Assembly (NCBI RefSeq): GCF_963259705.1
Contig: NC_081841.1
Coordinates: forward strand, 119,111,033-119,175,032
DNA from: Myotis daubentonii
Lineage: Eukaryota; Chordata; Mammalia; Chiroptera; Vespertilionidae
Direction of reading: 5' to 3'
Length of the DNA stretch: 64,000 bases
The notes below the pieces were generated by a model, which made no database searches, was not told the origin of the DNA, and saw only the letters and a program-made list of their open reading frames with translations. Below, piece by piece: positions 60,027 to 64,000 of the stretch (within the stretch, counting starts at the first letter, position 1; every line of letters begins with the position of its first letter). A program made the position numbers and the translations under genes.

Positions 60027-61938
60027 AACACGAGTAAATAGAATCTAAATTAGTTTAATGCCGAATTCAATTACCCAGATTACAAGTATAAAGCTCTGAA
60101 GTTTTGAGAATTCTGATAATATTAACAACCCCGGGTATTTTATGTGGCGTTTTCACAAAAATGTCATTTCCAACAGGAAGAATTCCTGTTTATAGAGCTC
60201 AGAAGTTCTGTATAAAGCTTACAAATGAGGAGTGTACTGTTTATGTTTAACATTGAGACTTAATTGGCCTGGCGTTTTTTGACTGAAACAGTTTATATCC
60301 TGAAGGTTCTAGAATATACTCCTAAGAAAAATGTCAAATAGTGGTAAAACTCTTAAAATACACAATTATATTCCAGGGAAATGAATATGAACTTGTAACA
60401 AACAGTTGAAACACGAGTAAATAGAGTCTAACTCCATTTAATGCCGAGTTCATTTACCTAGACTACAGGTAGAAAGCTCTGAAATGACGCGAATTCTGAT
60501 AATATTAACAACTCCGGCTATTTTAAGTGGCGTTTTCACAAAAATGTCATTTCCAACAGGAAGAATTCCTGTTTATAGAGCTCAGAAGTTCTGTATAAAG
60601 CTTTCAAATGAGGAGTGTACTGTTTATGTTTAACATTGAGACTTTTTTGGCGTGCCGTTTTTTGACAGAAACAGTTTACATCCTGAAGGTTCTAGTATAC
60701 ACTTCTAAGAAATATGTCAAATTGTGGTAAAACTCTTAGAATACACAATTATATTCCCAGAAAATGAATATGAACGTGTAAGAAGCAGTTGAAACACAAG
60801 TAAATAGAATGTACCTACATTTAGTGCTGAGTTCAATTACTGACATTAGAGGTAGAAAGCTCTGAAATGACGAGAATTCTGATAATATTAACAACTCCCG
60901 CTATTTTAAGTGGCGTTTCCACAAAAATGTCATTTCAAACAGGAAGAATTCCTGTTTATAGAGCTCAGAAGTTCTGTATAAGGCTTTCAAATGAGGAATG
61001 TACTGTTTATGTTTAACATTGAGACTTAATTGGCGTGCCATTTTTTGACAGAAACAGTTTACATCCTGAAGGTTCTAGTATTCACTTCTAAGAAGTATGT
61101 CAAATTGTGGTAAAACTCTTAAAATACACAATTATATTGCCGTGAAATGAATATGAACGTGTAAGAAGCAGTAGAAACACAAGTAAATAGAATCTAACTA
61201 CATTTACTGCCGAGTTCAATTACCGAGATTACAGGTAGAAAGCTATGAAATGACGCGAATTCTGATAATATTAACGACACCGGACATTTTATGTGGCATT
61301 TTCACAAAAATGTCATTTCAAACAGGAACAATTCCTGTTTATAGAACTCAGAACTTTTGTTCAAGGCTTAAATGAGGAGAATACGGTTAATGTTTACAAT
61401 TGAGGGTGAATTGGCATGGCGTTATTTGACTGAAACAGTTTATATCGTGAAGGTTCTAGTATACACTTCAAGGGAAAACGTCAAATTGTGATAAAACTCT
61501 TAAAATACACAATTATATTCCCAGAAAATGAATATGAACGTGTAAGAAGCAGTTGAAACACAAGTAAATAGAATCTAACTACATTTAGTGCTGAGTTCAA
61601 TTACTGACATTAGAGGTAGAAAGCTCTGAAATGACGAGATTCTGATAATATTAACAACTCCCGCTATTTTAAGTGGCGTTTCCACAAAAATGTCATTTCA
61701 AACAGGAAGAATTCCTGTTTATAGAGCTCAGAAGTTGTGTATAAAGCTTTTAAATGAGGAGTGTACTGTTTATGTTTAACATTGAGACTTAATTGGCCAG
61801 GCGTTTTTTGACTGAAACAGTTTATACTGTGAAGGTTCTAGTATATACTTCTTAGGAAACTGTAAAAATGTGGTAAAACTCTTAAAATACACAATTATCT
61901 TTCAAGGAAATGATTATGAACTTGTGAAAAACTGTGGA
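60027..61938 (+). repeat. HOR unit 30: A-B-C-D-E pentamer
   Basis: Monomers start at 60027, 60410, 60793, 61176 and 61557. Total 1912 bp. The C at 60793 has AAGGCTTTC, GTGCCATTTTTTG and ATTGCCGTG, the subtype seen at 7262, 15291 and 58881. D has TTGTGATAAAAC. Confidence 0.93.
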
Positions 61939-64000
61939 AACACGAGTAAATAGAATCTAAATAAGTTTAATGCCGAATTCAATTACCCAGATTACAAGTA
62001 TAAAGCTCTGAAGTTTTGAGAATTCTGATAATATTAACAACCCCGGGTATTTTATGTGGCGTTTTCACAAAAATGTCATTTCCAACAGGAAGAATTCCTG
62101 TTTATAGAGCTCAGAAGTTCTGTATAAAGCTTACAAATGAGGAGTGTACTGTTTATGTTTAACATTGAGACTTAATTGGCCTGGCGTTTTTTGACTGAAA
62201 CAGTTTATATCCTGAAGGTTCTAGAATATACTCCTAAGAAAAATGTCAAATAGTGGTAAAACTCTTAAAATACACAATTATATTCCAGGGAAATGAATAT
62301 GAACTTGTAACAAACAGTTGAAACACGAGTAAATAGAGTCTAACTCCATTTAATGCCGAGTTCATTTACCTAGACTACAGGTAGAAAGCTCTGAAATGAC
62401 GCGAATTCTGATAATATTAACAACTCCGGCTATTTTAAGTGGCGTTTTCACAAAAATGTCATTTCCAACAGGAAGAATTCCTGTTTATAGAGCTCAGAAG
62501 TTCTGTATAAAGCTTTCAAATGAGGAGTGTACTGTTTATGTTTAACATTGAGACTTTTTTGGCGTGCCGTTTTTTGAAAGAAACAGTTTACATCCTGAAG
62601 GTTCTAGTATACACTTCTAAGAAATATGTCAAATTGTGGTAAAACTCTTAGAATACACAATTATATTCCCAGAAAATGAATATGAACGTGTAAGAAGCAG
62701 TTGAAACACAAGTAAATAGAATGTACCTACATTTAGTGCTGAGTTCAATTACTGACATTAGAGGTAGAAAGCTCTGAAATGACGAGAATTCTGATAATAT
62801 TAACAACTCCCGCTATTTTAAGTGGCGTTTCCACAAAAATGTCATTTCAAACAGGAAGAATTCCTGTTTATAGAGCTCAGAAGTTCTGTATAAAGCTTTC
62901 AAATGAGGAATGTACTGTTTATGTTTAACATTGAGACTTAATTGGCGTGCCGTTTTTTGACAGAAACAGTTTACATCCTGAAGGTTCTAGTATTCACTTC
63001 TAAGAAGTATGTCAAATTGTGGTAAAACTCTTAAAATACCCAATTATATTCCAGGGAAATGAATATGAACGTGTAAGAAGCAGTAGAAACACAAGTAAAT
63101 AGAATCTAACTACATTTACTGCCGAGTTCAATTACCGAGATTACAGGTAGAAAGCTATGAAATGACGCGAATTCTGATAATATTAACGACACCGGACATT
63201 TTATGTGGCATTTTCACAAAAATGTCATTTCAAACAGGAACAATTCCTGTTTATAGAACTCAGAACTTTTGTTCAAGGCTTAAATGAGGAGAATACGGTT
63301 AATGTTTACAATTGAGGGTGAATTGGCATGGCGTTATTTGACTGAAACAGTTTATATCGTGAAGGTTCTAGTATACACTTCAAGGGAAAACGTCAAATTG
63401 TGGTAAAACTCTTAAAATACACAATTATATTCCCAGAAAATGAATATGAACGTGTAAGAAGCAGTTGAAACACAAGTAAATAGAATCTAACTACATTTAG
63501 TGCTGAGTTCAATTACTGACATTAGAGGTAGAAAGCTCTGAAATGACGAGATTCTGATAATATTAACAACTCCCGCTATTTTAAGTGGCGTTTCCACAAA
63601 AATGTCATTTCAAACAGGAAGAATTCCTGTTTATAGAGCTCAGAAGTTCTGTATAAAGCTTTCAAATGAGGAGTGTACTGTTTATGTTTAACATTGAGAC
63701 TTATTTGGCGTGCCGTTTTTTGACAGAAACAGTTTACATCCTGAAGGTTCTAGTATACACTTCTAAGAAATATGTCAAATTGTGGTAAAACTCTTAGAAT
63801 ACACAATTATATTCCCAGAAAATGAATATGAACGTGTAAGAAGCAGTTGAAACACAAGTAAATAGAATGTACCTACATTTAGTGCTGAGTTCAATTACTG
63901 ACATTAGAGGTAGAAAGCTCTGAAATGACGAGAATTCTGATAATATTAACAACTCCCGCTATTTTAAGTGGCGTTTCCACAAAAATGTCATTTCAAACAG
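61939..64000 (+). repeat. HOR unit 31 (cut by window end): A-B-C-D-E(beta)-C
   Basis: Monomers start at 61939, 62322, 62705, 63088, 63469 and 63851; the last is cut after 150 bp. The E at 63469 has a beta-like back half (ACTTATTTGGCG) followed by a C, the arrangement of units 6 and 10. A begins after AACTGTGG and has AAATAAGTTTAATG; B has TTTTTTGAAAG. Confidence 0.9.

Larger units (their letters stand above)
1..64000. repeat. Satellite DNA array, ~382-bp monomer, higher-order organised
   Basis: The entire window is tandem copies of one AT-rich monomer. Using the AACAC that precedes RAGTAAATAG as the phase, I counted 167 complete monomers plus a partial last one; spacings are almost always 383, 382, 381 or 380 bp. 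All copies are in one orientation and no non-satellite base was seen between them. The array runs off both ends. Five monomer classes alternate in higher-order units. Alternating satellites of this size and homogeneity are typical of eukaryotic centromeric or pericentromeric heterochromatin; the location and host are inference. No open reading frame over 68 codons exists, and those present recur with the repeat. Confidence 0.98.

Noticed and set aside
1..64000. CRISPR array
   Set aside because: Repeats are about 382 bp with no short repeat and unique spacer alternation; the whole unit is repeated.
1..64000. Transposon, LTR or inserted foreign element within the array
   Set aside because: Monomer spacing is 380-383 bp throughout, so there is no room for an insertion, and no terminal repeats or coding remnants were seen.

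Overview
The whole 64 kb window is one uninterrupted tandem array of satellite DNA. I find no gene, no RNA gene, no transposon and no unique sequence. The basic unit is an AT-rich monomer of about 382 bp. By walking the array I located 167 complete monomers plus a 150-bp partial one at the right end, all head to tail in the same orientation. Both window edges lie inside the array, so it is longer than 64 kb. Such an array points to a eukaryotic centromere, pericentromere or similar heterochromatin block. I cannot name the species.

The monomers fall into five classes, named here A (383 bp), B (383), C (383), D (381) and E (382). They follow each other in a grammar, giving a higher-order repeat (HOR). 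The simplest unit is A-B-C-D-E, 1912 bp. The C-D pair (764 bp) can be iterated, giving A-B-C-D-C-D-E (about 2676 bp) and A-B-C-D-C-D-C-D-E (about 3440 bp). Each HOR starts with one A, and 31 such units tile the window. Each monomer has a front half and a back half, and the back half predicts the next monomer: alpha leads to B, beta to C, gamma to D, delta to C or E, epsilon to A. Exceptions are hybrid monomers, read here as scars of unequal exchange.

Layout: 1-25.6 kb is structurally scrambled, with units of 2, 3, 4, 6, 7 and 9 monomers and most of the hybrids. Inside it, an ~8 kb block (about 7.0-14.95 kb) has been tandemly duplicated to about 15.04-24.1 kb, with a later 1146-bp (three-monomer) insertion; the junction is a hybrid A/D monomer at 14911-15290. 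From 25.6 to 64 kb the array is more regular, mostly ABCDE and ABCDCDE, interrupted by short A-C dimers at 36.3-37.9 kb and a B-less unit at 45.9-48.9 kb. Two further segmental duplications are readable from shared private variants: 48.9-52.4 with 52.8-56.2 kb (offset exactly 3824 = two pentamers), and 42.4-47.8 with 54.7-59.6 kb (offset stepping 12233, 11469, 11852 as whole monomers were lost or gained).

Two sequence elements stand out. First, almost every monomer carries a 9-bp (8-bp in A and B) inverted repeat with a 3-base loop, a candidate cruciform. Second, the back half of A carries a perfect three-unit heat-shock-element pattern (GAAnnTTCnnGAA), 26 copies in the window, while other classes keep only the first two units. 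Any role for either is inference.
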